Counted from the stretch's first letter, positions 1 to 8,785 are shown. The stretch is 44,775 nucleotides of DNA from Bacteroidaceae bacterium (GCA_024398755.1 JAKSIQ010000011.1:1-44775); one strand, 5' to 3'. A program made the numbers and translations. Notes: a model not told the origin generated them from the letters alone.

Positions 1-325
1 GAATACGTTTTTCCGCGTGCTACCCCCTACGATAGGGAAGGAATGCGCCCTACAGTGCCACTTTCGTCCCTATCCTGCGCCCAAGAATACGTTTTTCCGC
101 GTGCTACCCCCTACGATAGGGAAGGAATGCGCCCTACAGTGCCACTTTCGTCCCTATCCTGCGCCCAAGAATACGTTTTTCCGCGTGCTACCCCCTACGA
201 TAGGGAAGGAATGCGCCCTACAGCACCACTTTCGTCCCTATCCCCACTACTCCGCCGCGATATCGCCATTTTACTATGTACGATAGGGAAGGAATGCGCC
301 CCACAGTGCCACTTTCGTCCCTATC
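1..325. repeat. Left hairpin-repeat array (four copies, about 84 bp period)
   Basis: Four copies of a 44 bp element lie at 31-74, 115-158, 199-242 and 282-325, spaced 84, 84 and 83 bp. Each begins GATAGGGA and ends TCCCTATC, so each can fold into a hairpin whose stem extends inward (AGGAA against TTTCG, imperfect) around a loop of about 18 nt. The spacer is the same between copies 1, 2 and 3 (GAATACGTTTTTCCGCG...), but between copies 3 and 4 it is replaced by sequence like that of the right array (CGCGATATCGCCATTT). The array runs into the window edge and may continue. Open frames across it exist because 84 is a multiple of 3, and they are not believed to be genes. Confidence 0.93.
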
Positions 326-373
326 CTTACTGCGTCATTCAATAAATACATCATCCGATGAAAAGTTTTGTGA

Positions 374-389
374 AAATCATTAATGATTT
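374..389. repeat. 16 bp perfect palindrome upstream of the RAYT gene
   Basis: AAATCATTAATGATTT reads the same on both strands and lies 63 bp before the transposase start, in the 127 bp gap after the left array. It could be a dimeric repressor site or a processing site. No function can be assigned from sequence. No TAnnTTTG box was found in this gap. Confidence 0.5.
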
Positions 390-452
390 GTGGATTAGCA
401 TTGTACATTCGCCCTGGAAAACTATTAATCATGAAATGAAATACTTGAAACC

Positions 453-1448
453 ATGAATGATTTTTATCACATTTGTCTTACCGCACATAGTGAAGTGTTG
501 CTGCGCTGTCCAGAAGATTATCGGGATATCACAAATCTGGTTGCATTGTCTGCCTACAGATCCGGTGTTCAAATATTAGTTGACGCCATCATGTCAAATC
601 ATATGCACTTCATAGTACTATCGGAAAACCCGGGCAAGTTTGCTCTATCGTTGCGAATTTCCATTACAAAACACTTCAACTCCAAATACTTTAGGAACAA
701 AAGATTGTTTGACAGGAAAGTCTTCATTTGTAAATTGGAAGGTGCACGTCACATAATTATGGCTATAAACTATGTACTAAAAAATCCTGTACATCATGGG
801 CAGGCAAGCACACCTTATTCATACCCTTGCAGCACCGCTAATTTCCTGTTTGCAAAAGACAGAGGTGTTCCTGAGCATATACAGGAAAACTATATAACCT
901 ATAACAACAGAAGAAAACAGTCTGGTATATACTGTCCAAAGAACGCAAAGATTCCTAACGATATCAGCATCGATCCAAATGGTATGATGTATCGGTCGTC
1001 TTTTGAGGAAATACGGTTGGTCGAATCATTCTACATGACTCCTAATTCGTTCATTTACAATATGAACCGACGCACATCCGATGAGTGGATAAAGGAGCAG
1101 GAACAAGATCAGGTCAAATCGGCTCCAATTACGCTCGAACTGATTGAAAGGGGAGTAAAATTCAATACAGTCAACGAAATGCTGAAGAACGAAAATGCGA
1201 CAAGGACAGGCCGTCAGTTGAAGAGTGATACTGAAGTGTGCCAACTGATTGACAATGAAATACGTGGTCGATACAAAGCTGATTCAATCTATAAAATCGG
1301 CATAAAACAAAGATTGCAAATTGCCATGTCTTTGGTAAAGGAACCGGACATATCATTGCAAATTGCATCGCGTGCTGCGGTCGTGCCTTTCCAACTTCTG
1401 CAGAATGAATACGATTCGTATTATGGAGTGCGGAAAAACCGGTTCTGA
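453..1448 (+). CDS. REP-associated tyrosine transposase (RAYT, Y1 HUH family)
   Basis: This 331-residue protein resembles the IS200-like Y1 transposase superfamily in its first 115 residues. The HUH metal-binding motif is seen as NHMHF (His50, His52). The candidate nucleophile is Tyr107 in INYVLKNP, the usual context in REP-associated transposases. Such enzymes nick and join single-stranded DNA at hairpins. Residues about 120-331 exceed a minimal IS200 enzyme (about 150 residues) and end in a helical, possibly helix-turn-helix part. The gene sits between two arrays of palindromic repeats, the expected arrangement for a RAYT with its REP elements. No IS-type terminal structure was seen around it. 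The start at 453 is the first ATG in frame. The family call is firm; activity is inferred from intact motifs. Confidence 0.88.
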   Translation: MNDFYHICLTAHSEVLLRCPEDYRDITNLVALSAYRSGVQILVDAIMSNHMHFIVLSENPGKFALSLRISITKHFNSKYFRNKRLFDRKVFICKLEGARHIIMAINYVLKNPVHHGQASTPYSYPCSTANFLFAKDRGVPEHIQENYITYNNRRKQSGIYCPKNAKIPNDISIDPNGMMYRSSFEEIRLVESFYMTPNSFIYNMNRRTSDEWIKEQEQDQVKSAPITLELIERGVKFNTVNEMLKNENATRTGRQLKSDTEVCQLIDNEIRGRYKADSIYKIGIKQRLQIAMSLVKEPDISLQIASRAAVVPFQLLQNEYDSYYGVRKNRF

Positions 1449-1451
1449 AGT

Positions 1452-1742
1452 TCACAATATTATAGGGACCGATACTACCCTGTCGGGCCAAAACGGATAA
1501 TAAACCAATTCGTGTGGAATGCCGCCTGTTCCGTCCCAACAGACGCGTTGCAATTTGCTGAAATCGGGTGCCCCGAAATCAAAAGAGCGTCCGAATAGCA
1601 TAATGCAACCGTTATCCGGATTGATGTCCCACAATCCGCCACCGTGACAATCATTCTGCCCATATTCAAGCAAATCCAGGTGACGGCTCACAAGGCCGAA
1701 TTTGAGAACGCCATTGTTCGTTATGATAAACTTTCTGCACAT
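1452..1742 (-). CDS. Small uncharacterised protein in the RAYT island
   Basis: This 96-residue protein is read on the minus strand, with its stop 3 bp from the RAYT stop (convergent). It is rich in Gly, Asp and aromatic residues (for example LKFG, CHGGGLWD, LFGRSFDFGAPDF and YYPFWPD), with no signal peptide or membrane segment. Its composition is protein-like, unlike the repeat-driven frames nearby. It resembles small hypothetical proteins I recall from Bacteroides and Prevotella, but I cannot name a family. A TAnnTTTG box lies at 1775-1782 on the same strand, 33 bp before the start. Function is unknown, and a link to the transposase is only positional. Confidence 0.6.
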   Translation of the reverse strand: MCRKFIITNNGVLKFGLVSRHLDLLEYGQNDCHGGGLWDINPDNGCIMLFGRSFDFGAPDFSKLQRVCWDGTGGIPHELVYYPFWPDRVVSVPIIL

Positions 1743-1774
1743 TGGTATGGATAGTAAATGGTAGGGAAGAGTGC

Positions 1775-1782
1775 CAAAAATA
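1775..1782 (-). promoter_or_regulatory. Putative -7 element for the small minus-strand gene
   Basis: Read on the minus strand this is TATTTTTG, matching the Bacteroidetes -7 consensus TAnnTTTG. It lies 33 bp upstream of the ATG at 1742. No convincing -33 TTTG is seen, since that place is taken by the first hairpin of the right array. Confidence 0.4.
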
Positions 1783-1807
1783 CGCTATTCTCGCCGATTA
1801 CATAAAT

Positions 1808-2104
1808 GGATAGGGATGGAATCGCGCCCACAGCACCACTTTCGTCCCTATCCTCACTACTCCGCCCGCGATATCGCCATTTCCCCATACAGGATAGGGA
1901 TGGAATCGCGCCCACAGTGCCACTTTCGTCCCTATCCTCACTGCTCCGCCCGCGATATCGCCATTTCCCCATACAGGATAGGGATGGAATCGCGCCCACA
2001 GTGCCACTTTCGTCCCTATCCTCACTGCTCCGCCCGCGATATCGCCATTTCCCCATACAGGATAGGGATGGAATCGCGCCCACAGTGCCACTTTCGTCCC
2101 TATC
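1808..2104. repeat. Right hairpin-repeat array (four copies, exactly 84 bp period)
   Basis: Hairpin elements start at 1808, 1892, 1976 and 2060. A full copy is 46 bp, with GGATAGGGATGGAA pairing TTTCGTCCCTATCC (14 bp, two G-T pairs) around an 18 nt loop. Spacers are near identical and contain the palindrome GCGATATCGC (first at 1868-1877). The elements are related to those of the left array and in the same orientation, but differ in stem, loop and spacer. Copy 1 has loop variant CAGCACCAC; copies 2-4 have CAGTGCCAC. Wobble pairs make the plus-strand hairpin more stable than the minus-strand one. Frames spanning the array on both strands are rejected as genes. Confidence 0.94.
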
Positions 2105-2177
2105 ATGGATGATGCGTGGAGTGGTGGGGATGGGGAAGTTCTTTCAGGTGTTTGTCAATGGTCGGACGGACCGATTA

Positions 2178-2205
2178 ATTTTGTAACTTTAATTTTGTAA
2201 CTTTG
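2178..2205 (+). promoter_or_regulatory. Putative ahcY promoter, with a duplicated element
   Basis: AATTTTGTAACTTT occurs twice in tandem. The second copy gives TAACTTTG (2198-2205), a match to the -7 consensus TAnnTTTG; the first ends TAACTTTA. The upstream TTTTG is nearer than the usual 19-21 bp spacing. Transcription from here would leave a leader of about 125 nt before ahcY. Confidence 0.5.
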
Positions 2206-2338
2206 CGGCATGAACAACAAGCAGCTGCAGCATAATGTGAATAGCTGGCAACAAGTTGCGAATAGCAAAATACGAACAGCAAGCTGCGTATAGCGAATAA
2301 TAGCGAATGATAGCGAATAAGAATAAACAATAGATACA
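2206..2338 (+). other. ahcY leader with short degenerate repeats
   Basis: The 133 bp between promoter and ahcY hold repeated variants of GCGAATA and ATAGCGAAT (densest at 2285-2325), with little secondary structure visible. I see no known SAM or SAH riboswitch core and no upstream ORF that I trust. Confidence 0.4.
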
Positions 2339-3757
<1,419 letters not shown>

Positions 3758-3766
3758 AAGATTTCC

Positions 3767-4369
3767 ATGGATTGCCCGAAGCGTAGCACAATAGTCATTT
3801 ATGGCGCATCGAGCCCGCATGTTGGTGACATCTTCAAGAGTCAGGCATTCGAACTTGGTGCCATTCTGGCAAAGAACGGCCGCAGAATCGTTACCGGGGC
3901 CGGCTTAACCGGACTCATGGCATCGGTCGAAGACGGCGCGCTGTCGCAGGGCGGACATGTTACCGGCGTCATTCCCCAGTTTATGGTTGACAACGGCTGG
4001 CTTCACGGCGGACTGACTGAGGTAATCGTCACGAAGGACATGCAGGAACGCAAGGCCACCATGGCACGTATGGCCGATGCCTGCGTAGCGCTGCCAGGAG
4101 GCACTGGCACCTTCGAGGAACTCTTCGAGGTAATAACATGGAAAATGCTGGGCCTGTTCACAAGACCGATAATAATACTGAATACCGATTCATATTATGA
4201 GCCCCTGCTCGACATGCTTGACCGCACTGTAGAACGCCAGTTCATGAGTCCTTACTTCAAACAGCTGTGGGCTGTGGCCAAGACACCCGCGCAGGCGTTG
4301 GAACTCATCGACTCCATCCCGGACTGGTTGTCTCCCCACAGCAAGATTTCAAAGGCTGACTTAAAATGA
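3767..4369 (+). CDS. LOG-family (TIGR00730) Rossmann-fold protein
   Basis: This 200-residue protein belongs to the lysine-decarboxylase-like or LOG family. It carries the signature PGGTGTFEELFEV, with the catalytic Arg and Glu region ahead of it (MQERKATM). Plant and some bacterial members remove ribose phosphate from cytokinin nucleotides; in most bacteria the role is probably nucleotide monophosphate hydrolysis and is not settled. No signal peptide is present. The stop overlaps the next start by 4 bp (ATGA), which suggests translational coupling with the DUF4271 gene. Confidence 0.93.
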   Translation: MDCPKRSTIVIYGASSPHVGDIFKSQAFELGAILAKNGRRIVTGAGLTGLMASVEDGALSQGGHVTGVIPQFMVDNGWLHGGLTEVIVTKDMQERKATMARMADACVALPGGTGTFEELFEVITWKMLGLFTRPIIILNTDSYYEPLLDMLDRTVERQFMSPYFKQLWAVAKTPAQALELIDSIPDWLSPHSKISKADLK

Positions 4370-5052
4370 AAGATTTGGAGCGATTCCTTTCCACTCAGCC
4401 GGCCGACGACTGGACTTTGCTGACATTCCTTGTCCTGCTCATAGTGACCAGTCTGCTGCTTGGCCCTTATCTGAATCAACTCAGGATATCACTCGTCTAC
4501 GTATATAAGATCAGGAATTCAAACGGGGAGTTCAAAACCCTGATATTGCCCCCTGCAATTTCATTTGCACTTGCGGTGGTGTCGGTGTCATCAATTTCGT
4601 TCGCATCGGCCCTTGCCGGTATAGTGGCCGATGTGGCTGGAACGCATGTGCTGGTATCGGCCCTGCATGCGTTCGTGTATCTTTTCCCATGTTTCCTGCT
4701 CAGGCAGATACTTTTCAGACTGGTTAATTCAAGACTGTACAAGTCGCAATACATTGTTGTGAAACCGCTCCGATGGAATGCCCTGAATCTGACCATGCTG
4801 TCATTCATGGGCACCATATCGCTGATAATATGCAGTCTGGAACTTTTTGTGCCATTACCGCATCTTGCCTTTCATATTCTTCTGGCATTTTTTGTGCTGG
4901 CATGCCTGTATGGCGAAATCATCAAGTCCAAATCGTCCTTATTTTCAGTTCGGTGCAAATTATTGGGAATTATTTGTTACCTTTGCGCCCTTGAAATTGG
5001 ACCGGTGGTTCTGGCCCTCTTTCTTTTGGGAACTAATCCATTATTTCTGTAA
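4366..5052 (+). CDS. DUF4271 membrane protein
   Basis: This 228-residue protein has about six hydrophobic spans (near residues 17-33, 63-85, 95-112, 140-160, 166-184 and 198-224) and a conserved LEIGPVVLALFLL segment near the end. It matches the Bacteroidetes-specific DUF4271 family, which commonly sits directly before uroporphyrinogen-III synthase, as here (5 bp gap). The role is unknown. A link to heme or siroheme synthesis, or to the envelope, is suggested only by conserved neighbours. The start is fixed by the 4 bp overlap with the preceding stop. Confidence 0.85.
   Translation: MKDLERFLSTQPADDWTLLTFLVLLIVTSLLLGPYLNQLRISLVYVYKIRNSNGEFKTLILPPAISFALAVVSVSSISFASALAGIVADVAGTHVLVSALHAFVYLFPCFLLRQILFRLVNSRLYKSQYIVVKPLRWNALNLTMLSFMGTISLIICSLELFVPLPHLAFHILLAFFVLACLYGEIIKSKSSLFSVRCKLLGIICYLCALEIGPVVLALFLLGTNPLFL
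4978..4985 (+). promoter_or_regulatory. Possible internal -7 element before hemD
   Basis: TACCTTTG fits TAnnTTTG and lies 72 bp before the hemD start, inside the DUF4271 coding sequence. No well-placed -33 element was found, so it may be a chance match. Confidence 0.25.
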
Positions 5053-5057
5053 CACAG

Positions 5058-5810
5058 ATGACATTGAAAATCAAAAGGGTGCTCATTTCGCAGCCACAGC
5101 CCACAACGGCTAAATCGCCTTATTTCGATCTTGCCGGCAAGTATGGAATTGAATTCATATTCAAACCGTTCATCAGAGTCGATCCGATTCTGGCCAAGGA
5201 CTTCAGACAGCAGAAGGTCAACATCCTGGACCATACTGCCGTCATATTCACATCACGTCATGCAGTGGATCACTTTTTCAGGCTCTGTCAGGAACTCAGA
5301 ATCACAATTCCTGAAGACATGAAGTATTTCTGCATTACGGAAACTGTAGCACTTTACATCCAGAAGTACGTCCAGTACCGCAAACGCAAGGTATTCTTCG
5401 GTACAACCGGAAAGGTTGACGGCCTGATGGCTCCTATTCTCAAGCATAAGACCGAGAAGTTCCTTCAGCCAATGTCGAACGTACATTCTGGCGAGCTTAC
5501 CAGAATGCTTGATGAAAACGGAATAAGTCATACGGAAGCTGTCATGTATCTGACAGTGAGCAACGAATTCTCAAAGGATGAAATTGACACCTATGACATG
5601 CTGGTATTCTTCAGCCCGGCTGGAATTGAATCGCTCCAGAAGAACTGGCCTGACTTTGTCCAGGGCGACAAAATCATAGGCTGCTTCGGCGCTCCAACAG
5701 CCAAGGCAATACGTGATGCCGGACTCAGACTTGACATTGAAGCTCCGGTCGAGGGCATAACATCAATGTCAGCAGCCATTGACGTATGGCTGGCTGCACA
5801 GGCAAAGTAA
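5058..5810 (+). CDS. hemD: Uroporphyrinogen-III synthase
   Basis: This 250-residue protein would cyclise hydroxymethylbilane to uroporphyrinogen III in tetrapyrrole synthesis. The family is poorly conserved, but the pattern fits: an N-terminal ISQPQP and FDLAGKYG part, VIFTSRHAVDHFF, then the second lobe with DMLVFFSPAGIESL and IIGCFGAPTAKAIRDAGL, both typical of HemD. No signal peptide is seen. The stop overlaps the rnpA start by one base (TAATG), so RNase P protein synthesis may be coupled to it. Confidence 0.92.
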   Translation: MTLKIKRVLISQPQPTTAKSPYFDLAGKYGIEFIFKPFIRVDPILAKDFRQQKVNILDHTAVIFTSRHAVDHFFRLCQELRITIPEDMKYFCITETVALYIQKYVQYRKRKVFFGTTGKVDGLMAPILKHKTEKFLQPMSNVHSGELTRMLDENGISHTEAVMYLTVSNEFSKDEIDTYDMLVFFSPAGIESLQKNWPDFVQGDKIIGCFGAPTAKAIRDAGLRLDIEAPVEGITSMSAAIDVWLAAQAK

Positions 5811-6262
5811 TGTCCGGATTCACTTTCCACAAGGCAGAACGTCTTTGTGGCAATCATTTGACAGACAGACTGTTCTCTCAGGGAAACCGCTCCATAGGCT
5901 GTTTCCCTGTACGTCTTGTATGGCTTGTCCTCAAAGCCGGTGATTCCGATTATGACATGCCGGGTGGTGTGCGTCTTCTGATAAGTGCTCCAAAAAGACA
6001 TTTCAAACATGCCGTTGACCGTAACCGTGTGAAACGGCAGGTTCGCGAATACTATCGCACACACTCTCATGGCTTGAAGCAGGTGCTTGCTGATAAGAAA
6101 CAGTGCATGCTTCTGGCAGTCCTGTTTACAGATCACAGACTATGGGACAGCAGTGGCCTTCATGCCAGGCTGGATCAGGCTTTTGGCAGGCTGGCAGAAG
6201 AATTTGAGGGTGGGGAAATAGTAAGATCCGCAAAGGAAACAGAACCGGGGACAGCTTTGTAA
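5810..6262 (+). CDS. rnpA: Ribonuclease P protein component
   Basis: This 150-residue protein assists the RNase P ribozyme in maturing tRNA 5' ends. The signature region contains [13 protein letters not shown], preceded by [14 protein letters not shown]. The start chosen is the ATG at 5810, overlapping the hemD stop, because the conserved N-terminal FTFHKAERL begins there; an in-frame ATG at 5786 would add eight unrelated residues. It lies one base before yidD, the usual rnpA-yidD order, but rpmH is not next to it as in many bacteria. Confidence 0.95.
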   Translation: MSGFTFHKAERLCGNHLTDRLFSQGNRSIGCFPVRLVWLVLKAGDSDYDMPGGVRLLISAPKRHFKHAVDRNRVKRQVREYYRTHSHGLKQVLADKKQCMLLAVLFTDHRLWDSSGLHARLDQAFGRLAEEFEGGEIVRSAKETEPGTAL

Positions 6263-6263
6263 T

Positions 6264-6497
6264 ATGTCAAATAAAATTACCAGGTCAATTGTCTGGCTCA
6301 TGGTTCAGCCGGTACGTTTCTACCGTCGGTTCATAACACCTTTCACTCCTCCAACCTGCCGGTTTACGCCTACATGCTCACAGTACGCCTTGGAGGCATT
6401 GCAGAAATACGGGCCGCTCAAGGGCAGCTGGCTTGCCATAAAACGTGTTCTGCGCTGTCGTCCCGGAGGTGGCAGCGGCTATGATCCGGTACCCTGA
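6264..6497 (+). CDS. yidD: Membrane protein insertion efficiency factor
   Basis: This 77-residue protein has the conserved YidD features: an N-terminal amphipathic region ([14 protein letters not shown]), the cysteine-bearing [15 protein letters not shown], and the C-terminal [14 protein letters not shown]. YidD helps YidC insert inner-membrane proteins. It begins one base after the rnpA stop and is followed 5 bp later by the TatD-family gene, so the three are almost certainly co-transcribed. Confidence 0.96.
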   Translation: MSNKITRSIVWLMVQPVRFYRRFITPFTPPTCRFTPTCSQYALEALQKYGPLKGSWLAIKRVLRCRPGGGSGYDPVP

Positions 6498-6502
6498 CTG
6501 CC

Positions 6503-7135
6503 ATGTCGGTATTCGATATCCATACACATTCCAGAACTGCTCCTGACCGTGAGTCGGTGCTTTGCATCGGCACCGACAGGAACCTTGTCAGTTCTGAAGG
6601 CCTATATTCTGCGGGAGTCCACCCCTGGTATCTTGATGCCGCCGGTTTTGCCGCCCGGATGTCGTGCCTTGAAGAACTGCTTGCACTTGACAATGTTGTG
6701 GCGCTTGGAGAATGCGGACTTGACTCACTTCGCGGGCCTTCAATTGAATTCCAGCGCCAGGCGCTTCTTGCACAGTTGGATCTTGCATCGGCCGTCCATA
6801 AACCTGTGGTGCTGCATGTGGTCAGGCGGTTTGACATGCTTCTGCCAATACGCAGGCAGTTTGGCGCTGACGGCCGATGGCTGATTCACGGATTCCGTGG
6901 AGGTGTAATACAGATGAAGCAGCTGCTTGATGCCGGATTTTTCCTGTCGTTCGGCCCTGGTGCCAGGCAGGAGACGCTGGCGGCGGTGCCCGAGTACAGC
7001 CTGATACTGGAGACCGACGGCAAGTGTCCCATTTCAGAAGTACAGACGCTGGCAGCATCGGCCCGCAACTGTACGGTGCAGGAAATCAGCCGGACAAGCG
7101 CCGCTGCGGCAGACCACTTTTTGGGCATGCAGTAG
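6503..7135 (+). CDS. TatD-family metal-dependent hydrolase
   Basis: This 210-residue TIM-barrel hydrolase keeps the TatD metal ligands: FDIHTHS at the N-terminus, GECGLD, VLHVV, LIHGFRG and a late LETDGK. It is shorter than typical TatD deoxyribonucleases (about 255-265 residues), as in a branch common in Bacteroidetes. It probably acts on DNA ends or other phosphoesters in the cytoplasm; the substrate is not predictable. It ends the compact ahcY-to-TatD gene run. Confidence 0.88.
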   Translation: MSVFDIHTHSRTAPDRESVLCIGTDRNLVSSEGLYSAGVHPWYLDAAGFAARMSCLEELLALDNVVALGECGLDSLRGPSIEFQRQALLAQLDLASAVHKPVVLHVVRRFDMLLPIRRQFGADGRWLIHGFRGGVIQMKQLLDAGFFLSFGPGARQETLAAVPEYSLILETDGKCPISEVQTLAASARNCTVQEISRTSAAAADHFLGMQ

Positions 7136-7155
7136 TTTTGTACGGAAAGATTTGG

Positions 7156-7163
7156 TATATTTG
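7156..7163 (+). promoter_or_regulatory. tyrS promoter -7 element
   Basis: TATATTTG matches TAnnTTTG and lies in the 81 bp gap before tyrS, 53 bp from the ATG. A TTTG at 7137-7140 is the nearest -33 candidate, with a 15 bp spacing shorter than usual. Confidence 0.55.
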
Positions 7164-7216
7164 CGTCCGTTTGCCTGAAAAACGGTTATAACCTGACAAT
7201 TCAAATACTCTATACA

Positions 7217-8515
7217 ATGACAAATTTTGTAGAAGAACTGACCTGGCGCGGCATGATTCACCAGATGATGCCGGGCACCGACGAACTCCTGTCAAAGGAG
7301 CAGGTCACCGCTTACGTGGGTTTCGACCCGACGGCCGATTCCCTTCATATTGGCCATTTGTGCAGCATAATGATACTGCGTCATTTCCAGCGTTGCGGAC
7401 ACAAGCCGCTGGCACTCATCGGAGGTGCAACCGGAATGATCGGTGACCCGAGCGGAAAATCTCAGGAGCGCAATCTTCTGAACGAGGAGACCCTGCGCCA
7501 CAATGTTGAATGCATCAGAAAGCAGTTGTCAAAGTTCCTTGACTTTGAGAGCGATGCTCCTAACAAGGCCGAACTGGTCAACAATTACGATTGGATGAAG
7601 GACATAACGTTCCTTGATTTCTCACGTGACATAGGAAAGCACATCACAGTCAACTACATGATGGCCAAAGATTCTGTAAAGAAACGTCTGAACGGCGAAG
7701 CCCGTGACGGCCTTTCTTTCACGGAATTCACATACCAGCTGCTCCAAGGCTATGATTTCATGTACCTTAACGAGCACAAGAACTGCAAACTCCAGATGGG
7801 TGGAGCCGATCAGTGGGGCAACATAACCACGGGTGCGGAACTTATACGCCGTGTCCATGGCACAGAATGTTTCGCTCTGACATGTCCTCTTATAACCAAG
7901 TCTGACGGAACCAAATTCGGCAAAACCGAAGGCGGCAACATCTGGTTGAATCCGGAGTACACTTCACCATACAAGTTCTATCAGTTCTGGCTGAACGTAA
8001 GTGACGAGGATGCCAAGCGATACATAAAAATCTTTACAAATATAGAGAAAGAAGAATGCGAGGCTCTGATAGCTGAACATGATGCGGCTCCTCATTTGCG
8101 TCTTGTCCAGAAGCGTCTTGCAAAGGACGTCACATGCATGGTTCACAGTCAGGCTGATTACGAAGCTGCCGCCAGTGCCTCTGAAATACTGTTCGGCAAC
8201 AGCGCTTCATCGCAGGAACTCAAGACCATTGACGAGTCAATGCTTCTTTCCGTTTTTGAAGGAGTACCTCAGTTCCGCTTCCAGCGTTCAAAGCTCGAAG
8301 AGAACATCAAAGCATCAGATTTCCTTACAGATGTATGTCCTGTATTCTTCTCGAAGAGCGAGGCCCGCAAGATGATGCAGGGCGGCGGTGTTTCCATCAA
8401 CAAGGAAAAGACGTATGACCATTCAAGGGCCATTACATCGGCCGATCTTGTCGATGACCGCTACATAGTTCTGCAACGCGGAAAGAAGAACTACTATCTG
8501 CTTATTGCGGAGTAA
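7217..8515 (+). CDS. tyrS: Tyrosyl-tRNA synthetase
   Basis: This 432-residue class I synthetase charges tRNA-Tyr. It shows the HIGH-type motif in SLHIGHL, the tyrosine-pocket QLLQGYDF and [11 protein letters not shown] segments, a KMSKS-type loop as KFGKTEGG, and a C-terminal S4 RNA-binding domain (about residues 360-432, including [11 protein letters not shown]). Length is normal. It has its own promoter at 7156 and no T-box-like leader. Confidence 0.98.
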   Translation: MTNFVEELTWRGMIHQMMPGTDELLSKEQVTAYVGFDPTADSLHIGHLCSIMILRHFQRCGHKPLALIGGATGMIGDPSGKSQERNLLNEETLRHNVECIRKQLSKFLDFESDAPNKAELVNNYDWMKDITFLDFSRDIGKHITVNYMMAKDSVKKRLNGEARDGLSFTEFTYQLLQGYDFMYLNEHKNCKLQMGGADQWGNITTGAELIRRVHGTECFALTCPLITKSDGTKFGKTEGGNIWLNPEYTSPYKFYQFWLNVSDEDAKRYIKIFTNIEKEECEALIAEHDAAPHLRLVQKRLAKDVTCMVHSQADYEAAASASEILFGNSASSQELKTIDESMLLSVFEGVPQFRFQRSKLEENIKASDFLTDVCPVFFSKSEARKMMQGGGVSINKEKTYDHSRAITSADLVDDRYIVLQRGKKNYYLLIAE

Positions 8516-8525
8516 AATTTTTGAG

Positions 8526-8533
8526 TAACTTTG
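8526..8533 (+). promoter_or_regulatory. tRNA-Gln promoter -7 element
   Basis: TAACTTTG matches TAnnTTTG just 11 bp past the tyrS stop. Transcription would start near 8540, at the foot of the leader hairpin (8538-8573) that precedes the tRNA. Confidence 0.55.
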
Positions 8534-8537
8534 CCCT

Positions 8538-8573
8538 GTCTTGAGGCTTGGACCCTGACGGGTCTTTCAAGAC
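8538..8573 (+). other. Hairpin in the pre-tRNA-Gln leader
   Basis: GTCTTGA (8538-8544) pairs with TCAAGAC (8567-8573), enclosing an inner hairpin GACCC-TGAC-GGGTC (8551-8564). It ends five bases before the mature tRNA 5' end, so it would sit directly beside the RNase P cleavage site. Confidence 0.6.
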
Positions 8574-8577
8574 GTAC

Positions 8578-8648
8578 TGTCGTATGGTGTAATGGCAGCA
8601 CAAGACATTTTGGTCGTCTTTGTCCTGGTTCGAATCCGGGTACGACAG
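8578..8648 (+). tRNA. tRNA-Gln (anticodon TTG)
   Basis: All arms fold by eye. Acceptor is TGTCGTA/TACGACA, D arm GTGT/GCAC with loop AATGGCA, anticodon stem with loop TTTTGGT (anticodon TTG, reading CAA), four-base variable loop TTGT, and T arm CCTGG/CCGGG with TTCGAAT. The closing pair of the anticodon stem is A-C. G8648 is the discriminator, and CCA is not encoded. Confidence 0.94.
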
Positions 8649-8651
8649 CAT

Positions 8652-8679
8652 GGGGAGGTCATACGGCCTCCCCTTTTTT
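8652..8679 (+). terminator. Terminator of tRNA-Gln
   Basis: GGGGAGG pairs perfectly with CCTCCCC around an 8 nt loop, followed by six T. It begins four bases after the tRNA. Confidence 0.92.
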
Positions 8680-8704
8680 GCTGCCCTTCCTCCCCTTTTC
8701 CCCC

Positions 8705-8785
8705 CAGTGTGACTCGGCAATCTGCCGAGTCACACTGCGTTTTCTGCGCTTTTCCCGCGTGTGACTCGGCAATCTGCCGAGTCAC
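8705..8785. repeat. Pair of GTGACTCGGC palindromes
   Basis: The first palindrome (8705-8737) has perfect 15 bp arms around ATC, with core GTGACTCGGCA. The second (8761-8785) repeats the same 25 bp core with 11 bp arms. T-rich stretches follow the first. The same half-site recurs four times at 34485-34556, so this is an interspersed repeat family of the genome and possibly a bidirectional terminator. It is unrelated to the 84 bp-period hairpins of 1-2104. Confidence 0.85.

Noticed and set aside
27..30. GTAG tetranucleotide (minus strand) at the hairpin foot, as recognised by some RAYTs
   Set aside because: It is present only in left copies 1-3, on the 3' side of the minus-strand hairpin, and is missing from the right array, so it is not a conserved guide.
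1..345. Two overlapping plus-strand ORFs of 89 and 100 codons with internal peptide repeats
   Set aside because: They exist only because the 84 bp repeat period keeps frame; all frames through the repeat stay open alike.
1..2104. CRISPR array
   Set aside because: The intervals between repeats are nearly identical rather than unique, the repeats are 44-46 bp imperfect hairpins, and no cas gene is present.
1721..2186. Long repetitive ORFs on both strands across the right array
   Set aside because: Same cause: a repeat period divisible by three. They overlap each other on both strands with no consistent start signal.
2206..2338. SAH or SAM riboswitch before ahcY
   Set aside because: No conserved core or strong paired structure was seen; the leader is mostly short AT-rich repeats.
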